In this document: positions 1 through 27,800 of the stretch, piece by piece
How positions within the stretch are numbered: position 1 is the first letter of the stretch
Layout of the letters: each line of letters opens with the position of its first letter
Assembly (NCBI RefSeq): GCF_001039355.2
Contig: NW_019775465.1
Coordinates: 4,626-68,625 of the forward strand
Direction of reading: 5' to 3'
DNA length: 64,000 nucleotides
DNA from: Lingula anatina
Lineage: Eukaryota > Brachiopoda > Lingulata > Lingulida > Lingulidae
Notes under the pieces: model-generated
The model's database searches: none
What the model was told of the DNA's origin: nothing
What the model saw: the letters and a program-made list of their open reading frames with translations, nothing else
Program-made: the position numbers and the translations under genes

Positions 1-625
1 CAGGATGATCGGGCCATTATTGTAGAAGTTATGCTTTTTTCTTTCACTTTTCAACATATATGCAACACTGTAAACACATTTCAAGGAAAACCGATAGGCC
101 TGTTGTCGTGAAACTCTCAGGAGTAATCGATCTTACTAAAACGGAGGTCAAGTTCGAAAATCGGCATGCAGCCTGAGTTGGAAAAGCAGTCTAATTGGCT
201 TCTTTTTCTGGAAGTTATACATTTTCAAAGTGTGAACTTGAACTCTCATGGGCCTGAAGCCTTATGCTTGTTACACATTTTACTTTCATTGGTATTTCCT
301 GTTGAGCATAATTAAAAATTGATGTTGAATTTACAGTTTAACATAATGTACTTTTGCATCAGAATTGACAGTAGCCTATTTTGTGCATAGTTATTTCCTG
401 CTTTTTGTCTGTACATTTGACAGCTTTGCTGCCTTGTTTAATTAGTTAGGAAAGAATAGAAATGAAATGAATATAACTGAAGGCAAAGATATAGTTTCTC
501 CAAGTTTCATACCCAGTGCAAGCCAGATTCATTTCAGAATTTTATTTGTATCTGCTTCCATGATATATCAGAATCTCATATTGATATGGGAATTTGAACT
601 TGTTTCTTTCTCTCTCTCTCACCAG
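1..625. other. Upstream intron of the STAG gene; no gene seen
   Basis: No exon can be supported here. The first recognisable STAG exon begins at 626 after a pyrimidine-rich tract ending in CAG, and it is not an initiator exon, so this stretch is most likely intron. A dispersed repeat (see 300-445) occupies part of it. Confidence 0.5.
300..445 (+). repeat. Dispersed repeat family, copy 1
   Basis: This copy shares blocks with 29530-29665, with a short piece at 27489-27518 and, more weakly, with 42340-42440. Common blocks are a GCATCA-AATTGACAG box, then CCTATTTTGTGCAT, then CATTTGACAGCTTTGCTGCCTTG. No coding potential or terminal inverted repeats are clear, so the class is unknown; a non-autonomous element is likely. 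Confidence 0.55.
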
Positions 626-14740
<14,115 letters not shown>

Positions 14741-15652
14741 GCTGGGCAGAAAGTGCAAGATACAGAGACCTGACCGGGTATTTTTGTCAGTTTTGTGGAA
14801 GATTTCTACCTTTTTATGAAAAGTTGGCAAGTTTTTGGATTTTGTAAAATAAAAAGGATTAAAAACAGAGAACTTTGAAGATGGAAATTTTTTCTCCTTG
14901 TCTGTAGCCAGTTCAATTTCTGTGGATAACAAAATTGTATAAAGTTCAGTCTGAGTAAAGCGTTGCTTAATGTGTACTATTTTCTGTCATCAATGATAAA
15001 TGATTTTTTTACTACTTTTGTAACATTAAAAACATTTTGCCTTGCGTGTTTACAATCCATTTTAGAAAGCATTTTGTAAACATTTTTAGTGCTTAGCCAA
15101 GGCTTAAACCAGCTCATTTTCACTGTGAGTTTATTTCTCCGAATCAAAAGGCAAAAAATTGAGGATTACGAGGAATACATTTGTCATTGTGAAATTATAA
15201 ATTGCCTAGATACATTTGCAATGTTAAAGTTAACATTAGTGGTAAATGTTGTAAGTCATTTCAGTGTAAATTTGATTTTTTTTTTTTTTACTTGTTCTTG
15301 TGGAGAGTAAAATATAAAAAAAAATTAGTTTATAAATTTACAAATAGGAAAGTGATTTTTTAAAATAATGTTTATGCCATACTTAAAAAGTTGCTGTAAA
15401 CGAACACAAACATTGAGGTCTAATATGTATGATGTATCAGACTTTTTTAATAGAAATTTTAGCTGGACTTAATATTTAATTTTTTTTTTTTGATAGTTAC
15501 AGTATGTAATATAATTGTGTATCACTGTTGTACATTTTAAGTGTATTTTTAAACTCAAAATAGAGATATTTAAAAAAAATGCAAGTTTGTTTTTTATGTT
15601 TTGATTAAATCACAATGGATAACTACTGAATGTCCCTTGCTTTGAAAGATAT
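14741..15652 (+). other. STAG 3' UTR and convergent intergenic region
   Basis: There is no coding signal between the STAG stop and the MARS2 poly(A) signal. AATAAA at 14848-14853 is the closest canonical STAG signal; later AT-rich sequence would allow a longer 3' UTR that meets MARS2 tail to tail. Confidence 0.6.
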
Positions 15653-15658
15653 TTTATT
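15653..15658 (-). promoter_or_regulatory. Poly(A) signal of MARS2
   Basis: AATAAA on the minus strand lies about 45 bp beyond the MARS2 stop codon, a normal position for a short 3' UTR. Confidence 0.6.
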
Positions 15659-15699
15659 CCAACCTGAATGTATATTTTCCTCTTAATTTTGTCTATGCA

Positions 15700-18600
15700 T
15701 CAAGACTGTAACCTCTCAAAGAAGATATATTGTTTAGACGTAAAAGCTCGTTGGTCTGTGACAGTCTTCCCCACGCTGTCCCACATTCTGTCCCGGGGCG
15801 GGATATTTAAATAAGTCAAAAGTTGATCAGCTAAACATGGGATAATCGGCTGTAGCAAGATGGCACTGACACGTGACGCCTCTGTTGCGATGTGAAGAAT
15901 ATTGCTCACATGACAAGCATTGGTGGGGTCTTTGATGAGTTTCCACGGTGCATTTCGGTCGAGAAACTGATTTGTAAGATGAAGTACCTCTGAAATGGCA
16001 TCTGCCGCTCGTGGGACGTGATAATTCTGGTAATGTTGGGTAACTTCACCTAAAAGAATGGAAGAGTTGAGGATAACATAAGAAGTGAGCAGTAACAATA
16101 CGTAATAGGAGTCTCAGGAACTCTGAGTTTAACCTGCAATTGTCCAAAAAAATTTATTACCAATCGTCAAGAGTAGCTTGACCTGTTTGAAGAGATACAT
16201 GGATGTTTTTCCTTTTTTTTTTTCGAGTCGTCACTAATTTGAAAATTTCAAAGTGATTGACAATGCAAGAGTGACTGAAATAGTGCCAGCTTAGGTCAAA
16301 TTCTGTGCACATAATCAAATTATTTTAAAAACAATAGAATGGAATTGATTAAACATTATAACTGCACAAACCAAAAAAGTCAAGTGATGGTAACTAAATT
16401 ATTACAATGTTATCTAAAAGAAACATTTTTCTGTTGACACTTATAAGTAAGAAGATTAGCAATAACTATAAATTTCTGAAAATTTTTAATTTGAATGCCA
16501 AAATAAATTTAAAACTGTTACCTCCACAAGTAATATTTTTAATTTAAAGAGGGGATTAAAGGCAAAAATTTCACAGAAAAAAATTTACCTGGCAGCTCTT
16601 TTAGTTTTTCCAGCAGAACCCTATCTTCCTCCTGACAAAACTCTTCCCAGACTTCTGGCATGAAAGGAGGGTAACAGTGCTTTGGGTTCAACTTCTTTGC
16701 CGTCACTCTACTGACTATGTTACCAAGAACATTGGCAAGTTCACTATTTAAAACGTCAATAAGGCGCTCATCTGTGAAGTCTAAAAGTAAAATGTCAAAA
16801 ATATTACAAAAGAAATCTGGTATTAACCTATTATACAAATTTAACTTTTTTTAAAATTTCTCATCTTCAAAGTAAATATATCCTTCCTGAAGATGAAGAC
16901 ATCTAATGCCACCATAAAGTCTTTTCTAGGAAAGAAAATTCCAAGAAAATTTTATTTCATTTGATTATTTATTATTTTTTGGATATATACAGTTCTAAGA
17001 GGCATCGTTTTCCTGTCACTCTTTACTCACCAGCATCCCATTCCAACATTCCTGTCCTTAACAGAAAATACCTGAGACCCTCGGGGGTGACTCGGTCCAT
17101 CACCTCCATTGGGTTAACTACATTGCCTTTACTTTTGGACATCTAGAAAGATGAAATGGTTCAAAATAAGAATAAAACATCAACTTAATTTTCAGTATGG
17201 AACGCGTACGTTTCAATAATACTTTACATCTCTGAAAGCCAATATCTTTTAAAGATCAAGAGTAACATTTTTTTTTACTTTTAAGTCTACTCTACTTCAA
17301 ACTGATTGTTATTATAGTACTTGAGACATACACACCTTTTTAAAAAAATATTGAAACAACTGATAGTACAAAAAATTTCAGTGCATTGGTATAGGACTCT
17401 AATGAGACATGAAATAAGTATTCAGTCCGCTTTTGTGCAAAGTTCAGTCTTCTTCAAGCTGCCTGTAACGGGTGCATGTGTATGTGCATATTCGCACATG
17501 CATGCATGTTTGTGCATCTGTGTCATCTTTTTCAATCAAAACTGATTCGACTAACCTTTGTATGATTTTGTAGTACAAGTATCATGAAAAACTTAACAAG
17601 AAACCTTCAAAGATATTCATTTCAATTTAAGCGAGAAGATTCACATGATTTAAAAAAACAAAATTGGCAATTCACCTTCTTCTGGTCTCGTAGCCAGTGT
17701 GAGTGGCAGAGTATGTTTCTTGGGGGGTCCAGACCAGCTGCCATCAAAAATGCTGGCCAGTAAATGGCATGAAACCTGTAAGGAAAAAAATTCATCAGTT
17801 ATAATTTATAAACACAATATAGTCCTGAAAATATGTATCCTATAGTATTTAATACTTTTAACTTGACTTAATCACCAATCTACACAGCACTCACTTCAGA
17901 ATGTCTTTTCCGACCACATGACAGTCTGCTGGCCAATGAAATCCCTGCTCTGGGTACCCGCCCACTGTCAGGTAGTTCACCAAGGCATCAAGCCAGACAT
18001 ATATCTACAAAATATAACACAGTCTCTATCATCAGTACATGATTCTTCTTGAACCTTTGGTAAAACCTTTTTCAGACACTATGATAGAAACTTCATTTAG
18101 AAAATTGTATGATGAGGTTAAATATATTAGTTGAGCTTGAATAATTGAATGAAAAATTGCACTACCACTACATATACAGAACCTATACTAATATTTACAC
18201 AAGACACATATACTCACAACACACACACACACACACATGCATGCACGGGCACATGTACACTTACAGTCTGAGTATCATCGCCCGGGACAGGTATGCCCCA
18301 CGATAGACGCTCTCTCCCACGAGATATTGAAAGGTCTGTGAGATTCTGCAGATAAGATTTGGCCAAACCTTTATATACTGAAGGCTGGACCACTGAAAAT
18401 GAAAAATGTAAAGTACACATACCAGTACAAGAACAGATATATTAATAGTAACATACCATTTATATAAACTTGTGATAACTCCATTTTAACGTGTGATATA
18501 TTTGTCTTTAAAAAGTCAATTTGTACAAGAAAACAAGAAATTATTTTTTCCCAATTTTGCCAAATCCTCACCTTCTTCATCCAGCCACTTATCTAACTCG

Positions 18601-21016
18601 GATCTGAACAGAGACAGGCGAAACATGTAATTTTCCTCTTGGTTCCATTCTACTGGATGCCCAGATTCTATAGACACCTGAAATCATTGACATAAATATA
18701 GTAAGTTAACAACTTAAGATTAAAAAAAAAAATAAATGAGTAAAAAACTGTTTGAAAGTGAAATATGCCTCAGTTATTATACCGGGTAACTGCTGTCATG
18801 TATAAGATTTGTTACTTACAGTAAAATCTCTCTGAAAGTGGGATGAAATTTGGGCAAATTTATCCTACTTAACTTACTTTTCCACTGCCATCAGCAGCAT
18901 CCTGCACTTGTGCTTCAGATACAAAACATTCATCGTTCACTGAGTACCATCCTTCATAACTTCCTTTGTAAATGTAGCCTTTAGCAACAAGAACATTCTG
19001 GAAAGGACAACTACAGCATTTGTATTAAAGCCATATAGTGAGCATCAGACCTTTGCATAATTTTAATTTTCCTGGAAATTTCAATAATTATCCCTGTGAT
19101 AGCCAAGGCATACCATCATATTCAAAACCTGTTTTTGGGTTCGAAAGTTTCTAGTTTTTGAGTCACTCAATCTTGTAACAGGGATAAAGACTGAATTTCA
19201 CTCATGACAGTAAAAGTTTAGAATTTTATAACTTGTAAAACTGTTTTGTGCTTTGTACTACTTGGTGTTCCATATCAGAAATCTAGACCTAGTAAACAGG
19301 TTGGGAGATCATGGTTTTCTCCTTACTTTTGGATAACTTGGTGATAAAAGGAATAATGATAAAATGTCCATGAAAATTATATTAAACAGTATTTTATGCC
19401 TCGCAGCTTAGTAATTGACTCAGAAAATTATTTTAATTCTTGGCACAAATGGTAACAGTTATAAAAAATTTAACTTATTTTAGTGCCTAAATATTCTGAG
19501 CAATACCAGAGGAAATATTTTACGTGAAGGTACAAGTAATAAGCAATTTTTTAATTTAAAGAACTTGTGTAATATTTGCACCAGGGCAAGTATGTGTCTG
19601 TAATTCCTAATAGTTTTCCACATACCCAGAATTCATTAACTGCTCTTTTATGTCTTTCTTCAGTTGTCCTTATGAAGTCAGTATAGTCCACATTGCATTT
19701 CCCAAACAAAACCTGAGAATAAAAAAACATTCTAGTTAAAATTTTCATTTCATGGTATATTTTCAAAATTTCTCAACACAAAGTACTGTATGCCTTCATC
19801 ATCCATAAATCTGGTACAAAATATTCATTCTTGTCTTAATGCTATATATATATATAACCTTTAATTTTTTTTTACCTCATTCCCTCACTAATTAAGTCAT
19901 TCATGCAAAACACTGTATAAAAATGAGCTTTGAAGATTTATCTGTTCTGATTTTGAACCTCCTTATGTTGAACTTAAATTATGTTTGTTTTTTAAACAAA
20001 AAATAAGGTTCACAGTTATAAACACATTTCACGAGATACTACCTTGAAAGTTCCTGATACTCTATCACAAAATGCCTTTGGGTGCACTTTGTGTTTTTCA
20101 GCAGCTTGTTGAACCTTAAAGATGTAAAAAAAAACAACCATAGGTCATTTACTAGTAAAGCATTATACACATGACTGAAATTCTTCTTAATCAGGTCTAT
20201 TACAAAGTCATATGCCTTGAAATAATAATAAAATAAAATTAAATAGATAACTAATTGATGATAAACTGCATCTGTCAAACTGGCTTCCCATGTTGAGATA
20301 TATTCATAGCTCAGACAGTTGAATTAGGTTAGGCAGACCCATCTTAAGTGGAGATACACCTACCTTGAGCCCATGTTCATCTGTCCCTGTGCAGAATATG
20401 GTGTCTCTGCCCTGAAGTTGCTGAAACCTCTGAATAGCATCAGCCAAACAGGCTGTGTACATGTGACCTATGTGTGGCTCTGAAAAAGATTACTACCAAT
20501 AACACCATCAACTTCTGGTTGAAGCCAGCAGTGTATCATAGACTAGTTTATTCATTTATTTATTTTTATTTTTTTGTTTATCTTTTCATTTATATAATAA
20601 TTTATTTTTACTTATTTATTTATGCAATGAAAAGTTTTTTTTAATTTGGATTTACTTATTTATATATCAATTCTATACTGAGAGCAACTTATAATTTTCA
20701 CTTATTTACAAATGAATTTATTTATTTATTTATGATTTTGCTTAGGAGCAAATTTGAAATGATCAAAACCTGAAAGGACCAAATCACTGCAAAATAAAAC
20801 CTCCTTCGATAACAAACCTGCATTTACGTAGAAAATGGGAGTGGTGATGAAATACGGCTTTGTAGTTTCTCCCTGAGAGCCAAAGCCAGCTCGCGAGCTG
20901 AAGAAACGACTGACATGAACGAAGCTCTTCGGCGAGTTTTGCAAAACGAACTCCAAATGTTTCTTACACCTGATAAAAGTCCTCAGGCGAGTTTTTCTAT
21001 TTATAATCCAATGCAT
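15700..21016 (-). CDS. MARS2: Methionine--tRNA ligase, mitochondrial
   Basis: This class I aminoacyl-tRNA synthetase charges mitochondrial initiator/elongator tRNA-Met. Exons, 5' to 3' on the minus strand: 20818-21016, 20364-20479, 20043-20114, 19626-19712, 18878-18997, 18572-18677, 18265-18392, 17895-18004, 17676-17775, 17031-17142, 16589-16780, 15700-16049. They total 1692 nt, giving 563 aa, close to the roughly 590 aa of vertebrate MARS2. The N-terminus is basic and rich in Ser/Arg, as in a mitochondrial presequence, followed by [13 protein letters not shown]. The HIGH motif (PHIGHMYTA) is in exon 2 and the KMSKS loop ([11 protein letters not shown]) opens exon 10. [13 protein letters not shown] in exon 8 is typical of the family. 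Exons 11-12 encode the helical anticodon-binding region. The chosen ATG is the first in the frame and precedes the presequence. The gene is head-to-head with ACOT9. Confidence 0.95.
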
Positions 21017-21190
21017 CTTGTGTGATAGTTGACTAAAAATAAAACTGACATTTAACCACTATCTTAATTGATGACAAATGTCAAATAAATTGTGCAAAAC
21101 CTCGATCACATTTCTATTTTATGGGCGCAGACATCTTGAATTCCCGAACGAGGTTTCGGCCTTGACCTTAGTTGAAAACAAATACCCAAG
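21017..21190. promoter_or_regulatory. Bidirectional promoter between MARS2 and ACOT9
   Basis: Only 174 bp separate the two divergent start codons, so both 5' UTRs and both promoters must lie here or in the first introns. There is no TATA box at a sensible distance. A long inverted repeat spans the region. Both products are mitochondrial, which makes co-regulation plausible, but this is inferred from layout alone. Confidence 0.65.
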
Positions 21191-21249
21191 ATGTCTGCGC
21201 CCAGAGCGGTTGTCAGGTTTGTGTCTTCCTCTGCTTTCACAATGTGATC
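21104..21249. repeat. Nested inverted repeat around the ACOT9 start
   Basis: A perfect 16-bp inverted pair (GGGCGCAGACATCTTG at 21123-21138 and its complement at 21187-21202) is nested inside a second 9-bp pair (GATCACATT at 21104-21112 and its complement at 21241-21249). The inner right arm contains the ACOT9 ATG (21191-21193). Confidence 0.85.
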
Positions 21250-21647
21250 AAGGCCAATGATTTTCTTTCAATTGAAAGGATTAAGCTGAATATAGGAGGT
21301 TCCATTACCCTGAAACAATTTTAGTGACAATGTTGTCGTAAAATGTGTGAATTTAATCATTTCAGTGAGATATTTTTCTTCTGGTACAATGTACCAGTAT
21401 TTTTCCTTCATTCAGTCACTGAATAAGTTTCATTCAGCAAGCTGCTGTTTCTGTCCTTTATCCATCGTCATGATATGGGTTATTTTGTGAATGAAAGAAA
21501 CTGACAGCTTCAATCTAATAACCCAGTTATTCCAAAGATCACATATCCGGCAGTCTAGTGCTTATTTATTATTATCATTATTATTTTTATTTTTTACTAG
21601 TAGTAGCATACTTGTCGTTTATTTATTTTGTGATGATGGTGGTGATG

Positions 21648-21707
<60 letters not shown>

Positions 21708-24700
21708 GGGAGAGGGTCTGGTCACATTGTCCCCCTCTAAATAATTTTGCTGCTTGCTCTAGTGAACAAAACAGAACTCTCCATAGTAAAATTGACCCAA
21801 AGTGAAAAATAAAATATGCACATCATATTCACACCTGCAAGTAGAATGGAAAATTCATTTGTTAGGACTTTTTTATATATACCATCTCTGATATGTACTG
21901 CTGTGCTAACATATGAAAGTTATGGTTGCCTCTAATAATTGTGAAATTCACATTTTTTATTTTATTTTATTATTATTATTTTTAGATTGCTGAGACCTCT
22001 CTGTACAAGTAATTCCAATGCAAGTCTCATATTTACAAGACGTACAATGTGTGTTACCAAAAAAGCTATTCCAAAGCCAAAAGAAGGTATGAATTAATAC
22101 ATATCAAGTCGGTAATATATCTCTGAAAAATGTTTGAAAATTGTTTATTGTAAATGTAGCCAAAAAAGTGAAATTACGGAGGAAAAAGAAAACTGAAGTT
22201 AACTTGACAATTGTACTAGAAGCAGATAAGATTTTACTGTCTGTCAACTTTGTGAAATGAATTTAATTTGTTTTGACATTTATTTATTCATTTTATTGTA
22301 AATTTATTATTTTGCTACCTGTTTGTGCATTACAACATAAACTAAATAAGAAAAAAGTCATTCATTTGTGTGAGCATTTTAAAATTCTGTGGATTCAAAT
22401 AAATCTTTGATTGTTCCATTACTGTCCATTTGACACTTGCATTGATTTTTTTGCAGTGCGGAAAGAGTTACAATCAATTGTGGGTGCAACAAAAATATCC
22501 AGGTAAGTGGAAAGCAGTACTAAATACAACTCTCATATTGTTAATTATCTTGAAACAAGAGACAACTTGGACAGGTGTTCTTATACCAAGTTATTACAGG
22601 GAAAAAAGTAATAATAAGGCTGTCCAATTTATAATAATATAAAGGTGGTCAGATCCCATCATAATGGTGTATTTGGTACTAGACATAAATATAAGTATGC
22701 CATCCTTGCTGTCTACTTTAAGAAGATGTTGACAGAGAAACATGGACAGTGACTTCAAAAAAAAAAAAAGCCCATTCCTTGTGCATTTTCTTCACTGGTT
22801 AAAATTGCAGCCACAATGCATGAAAAGTGGACAAAGAAATATTCATTCTTATTTTCAGTTTCAGTGACCAACAAAACCTCGACATCCTTAAACTCTCTTC
22901 ACTTCTTGTCAATGACCAATCAGAATTAAAAACACGGTGCATGAAGGACAGTTACAGAGAATGCATCATTCCACTGAGCACGGACCACAAGCTACGGGAT
23001 CGTTATATGACAGTGCTGAAAGGAGTAAGATTTGGGAGGATATTGGAAGACCTTGACACTATGGCAGGTAATTCATGGCAACTGTATCCTGGCAACTGAT
23101 TATCACCTGGCAACAATCACCAGGCAGCTGGTTTTCACCTGGCAACCATCACCAGGCAACTAGACTTCATAGGGAATGAGATAGCACCATCAATGGTGAA
23201 TGAAGTAATACTTGTAAAAAGTGTATGTTTAACTTGTATGACTAAAATTGAAATATAAATGTTGTCTTCCAGTCTGGATAGGCTACTCTCACAATGACAA
23301 CCCGGAGATTTATGGTCAAGTCAGTCCGCTGGTCATTGTCACGGCACTGGTGGACAGAATAGGTGAATATGATGGACATTTTCTCTATCTTTTGGTCATT
23401 TGTACTCTTCTGGGAGTATTTTAATTCTTAAACAGACTAGCTTTTAAGACATTTTATTCTTTTTCTACCATGAGTAATTGACAAAAAGTTGACCAGTAGT
23501 TGACTTTTTATCCAGGAGTTGTCTATGCCATTTGCTGTTTTATGTAAATTTTAGACACTATTGGGGGATAAAATAAAAACAAAAAGATGAAGATTAGACA
23601 CTATTGGGGGATAAAATAAAAACAAAAAGATGAAGATTAGACACTATTGGGGGATAAAATAAAAACAAAAAGATGAAGAGATTTTGGTAAGGATCTGAAT
23701 TCAAGAAAAGGCAGCTGATTATGCACATGAAGTAATTTATAAACAGAAATGTTCTTTCAATACGAACAAGATTTGAGTAAATTTCCTAAAACAATTAAAT
23801 TTTGTGAGTTAAATCTGCAAGAGAAAATGCAAAAGTTATACAAGGTTAGTTGAGTTCATTTCAGTTTGTAAGTTATTATGGAAATAAGAACGATAAATGT
23901 AGGAAAAAGGGAAAAGTTTGAATTTATTAAATTATTACTGCACTGATACTTACAATTTTCCCATTTTCGTAATTTGAAATTCTGCCTGCTTTTAGATCTG
24001 AAGCATGAAGAATTTGTGGCCGATCGCGACATCAAGATAGCTGGTCATGTGACCTGGGTGGGAAAGACGTCAATGGAAATAGAAATGGGCGTGATGCAGG
24101 AGCTAAATGGAGAGTGGCATGAACTCATCAAGGCACATTTTCTCATGGTTGCTAGGGATCCATTAAATAAAAGGTCAGTAACAGTTGAAACTCAAAGGTG
24201 AAATAGGATTTCTTTCTTTTTTTCTTTTTCTGTAACAGATGAATTCAGTTTTGTTATTTGTTAGCATTTTATGACTAATATATAAATTAAGTCTAATTGG
24301 CATCTTTATAATTTAAAATCTACAAATAAGAAAATGAAATGTAGAAACAATTATATATTTGAAGCTTTAAACATTTTGGTCTCCAATTAAAATGTGTCCT
24401 GTAATTGGTCAGGATTACGTTCCTTATCCTGAAAACATTTAAATAGGATCATTTGTTTGATGAATTTAGAATTCACAAATGGGAAAAATCTCCAGTTGGC
24501 TTAATTAAGCTCTTTAAAAGCATGGGTAAAAGGTAAAATATACTGTGTTTTCAGTGGGTTTTGTGAAATTGATATGAGTGTGCAATGGTACTGTGTGTGA
24601 GCCAAAAAGTCATTCAAAATACTTTTTTTTGCCACAGAATATGTCCAAAGGGCAGTTTTTTTGCATACCTTATTTTAATAATTAATTAGAAATATTTAAA

Positions 24701-24815
24701 TAACAAGTCTGTTATATGTTTATCTGAGGAAATGCCAGTTGTCATAGCCAAATAATTTGCCGGCCATTTGGTTTGTGACATATTTAAATTGCTAAAAAGG
24801 ATGTATACAGAGCAC

Positions 24816-24865
<50 letters not shown>

Positions 24866-27800
24866 CTAGGGCAGCCATTGTGAATCCTCTAGCACCAGTA
24901 AATGATGAAGAAAGGGCATTGTTCCAAAAAGGAGAAGGTAGGCAAAATACCATGTCTGTATAGTGTATAATTATACATGAATATGTGTGACTAGCTGAAA
25001 AGTAATTGTATTTTTGGGAAGCGTAAAATGGTGCTTCTTCTTAGACCCCATTCCAATAGATATTTAGATCGATCTATCCCCCTAGGGAGTCTCACTAGAT
25101 TGTTGTCAGCTTAACAGGCTTAAATGTCTGTCCCGCCCACTAAAAGCTGTAAGGGGGTAATTAACTGTCGTGCGCGCTCCGCTGACAGCAATTTAGCATG
25201 AACCCCCAGGGAGTTAGGTCGATCCAGATAGATCGATCTAAATCTCTGGGAATGCAGCCTAAGTCATAACAATTTTTTTTATGTTCCAGTTTTTTTTTTT
25301 GTTTTGTTTTGTTTTGTTTGTTTTTTTTTTCAGGTCAAAACAAGCATCATAACTTCTCAGTCAAATTTGACTCTGGTGCAATATGTCTAACTCTGAAAGA
25401 GTTTGAAAGAGTTTATTTTAAAAATTCACACTACAATGTACAAAGACAAGTGTAAACTACCCTGAATCTCGGGGCACTTTCTGCGATTCCTTTTCAGTCA
25501 TTGATTAGTCAGATATATTGTTGTCTCTATGAGCTGTGGAACTTTAGGACTTGGAGTACATCAATTTTAATTGCTTTCATATCTTTTTCAGTTAAGAGGG
25601 CTTTAAGACAGCAACAGAAGGACCAATCTCTTATGAAGGTCCCTCCCAATCAAGAGGAGGGTGATATTGTACACGGCTTATTTCTGGAAATCATAGATCC
25701 AGAGTAAGTTTGATGCTTTTCATGCACTGAAGTCTCACCTCATCCATTCTTGGGCAAAGTCAGGGGCTGTTGTGACAGAAATGTTCTATCCCCCAAATAA
25801 TGTGAAAATATCAAGACAAAAAAATTTAGATATAAAAACTATAATAGACATAATGCAATACAGTGCAATGAAAATTACATCATCTGTATAAATGAAATGC
25901 ATTGCATTGCAATTTGAATTGTATTGCATCCCGATGTATTTTCACTGTATTGTAAAATTATATTGTATTGTAACAATATTGTATCATATCGTATCATATT
26001 GTTGTGTACTGTAGAGATAATTTTTTTGTCCAACTTCAGAGCTGGTACCTTCAAGAGGACCAAGAAGCCAGAGGGGTCCATGTGGATGGAGGAGGCCATC
26101 TTGAAAAATATTCATATTTGTCAGTGGGAGGTATGTGCAAAAAATTGGTCAATAATTAAAATCAAAAAAGCAAGAAGAAAGAATTTTTCATTAACTGTCT
26201 GTGTTTGTTTATGCATTATTTTGGTCTACTTTTCTGTCATAATTGGTTTCATTCTTGACTTTTTGTTTGCTTTGGGAAGGCAGCTTGTTAAGTTACTTAC
26301 ATTGGTATTTTTGATTTCCATTAAATTTTGAAAATTAAAAAAAATTACTTTTTGATATAAACAACAATGTGCATATTAATGATGTATTGTTCAAAGCAGT
26401 TTTAATATGAAACACAAGACATTTTCAATTCAGAACAGAAATCTGTATGGCAAGATGTTTGGGGGATTTTTAATGAGGCGAGCCTTTGAACTGGCCTGGT
26501 GCAATGCTTCTGTTTACAGGTAATAGACAGACCATTAGTCAGCACTCTGAAACTAAGGGTGATAGAGTACATATGCTGGGTATATAAGACCAGTGGTCAA
26601 CATTCTGAAACTTGGGCTACCTCAATGGGTAGTTATTTAAAAAAGTGTAAAATTAGGGCCAAATGTATTATAAGAACACTTGCATTTTTAACAAATTTTA
26701 TTAACTAGCAGAAATGTCACTTGATTGTGCATGTGTATGTTGTGTATTTGCATGCATGCACACACACAATTTAATAAATGCTCATTTGTGAGGATAGATT
26801 AAGTCCAAACGTCTATAATTTTAGCATGCATTCCATACTGCATAAGTGCATAAGCCTCTCGTTTGAATGAAATACCTTCTTGACATGTAATTTGATGATA
26901 TACTTTTTTCCATTATTTTCCTCCTGCGCGCAGCCACACCCGGCCCAGAGTAATAGCAGTGGACGACATCATGTTCCAGGCCCCGGTGGAAGTGGGGAGT
27001 TTGCTGTATTTGTCTTCACAGGTACAGAGAGAGAGAGAGAGAGACAGAGAGAGAGAGAAGTGGGGGATCAAAGAGTTCTAAATCCCCTCTTCTCCCCTTA
27101 AAAAAAAGATTCTCCTCTATTCTCGAAAAAAGAAAGTTCTGCACCTCTGCATTCCATCCCCAGCTTATACTCAGTACTTCAAAATTCTTGTGCTTTTTTA
27201 CGTGACTTTTCAGTCTTGTCCTTCACTTCAATTTCCAATTAATTCCACTACAGGAGACCATATCTGACCATCATCTATCATGCAGAAAAATCCATCTTGA
27301 TCTTCCAGCTTGCCAAAAATATTATGTCAGCATCAGATTTGTCCCAATCTATCAGACCCCAGCCAAAACTTAAGCCATTCCCCAGCTAACATCTTTGTTA
27401 TCAACATTACATGGACACATGCACACATTTTACCCTATCACAAACAGTATTATAGCATTCTCATGGACACAGGGGTATAAGATTTTTNTACATTTGACAG
27501 CTTTGCTGCCTTGTTTTTTGTTAAACAGGGCCCAGATATATTATATCAATTTTTTTCAGGTCGTGTACACAGACGGGCCTTGTATTCAGATGAAGGTCCA
27601 TGCAGAGACAGTGGACCCTTTGAAGGCAGAGCATAAAACAACCAATGTATTTCACTTCACTTTTAAAACCGATATTCCAAAAGTGCCAAGAATTATGCCA
27701 AAGTCGTATATAGGTCAGTCAGTGCTGTTTTTAGAATAGTTAATAATTGTTATGGTGAATGTGGACATCTAGGTCAGATTATGCTATTCTTAAATGGGTT

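Noticed and set aside
23553-23680. CRISPR-like array
   Set aside because: Three identical 43-bp units are contiguous with no spacers, in an intron of a eukaryotic gene.
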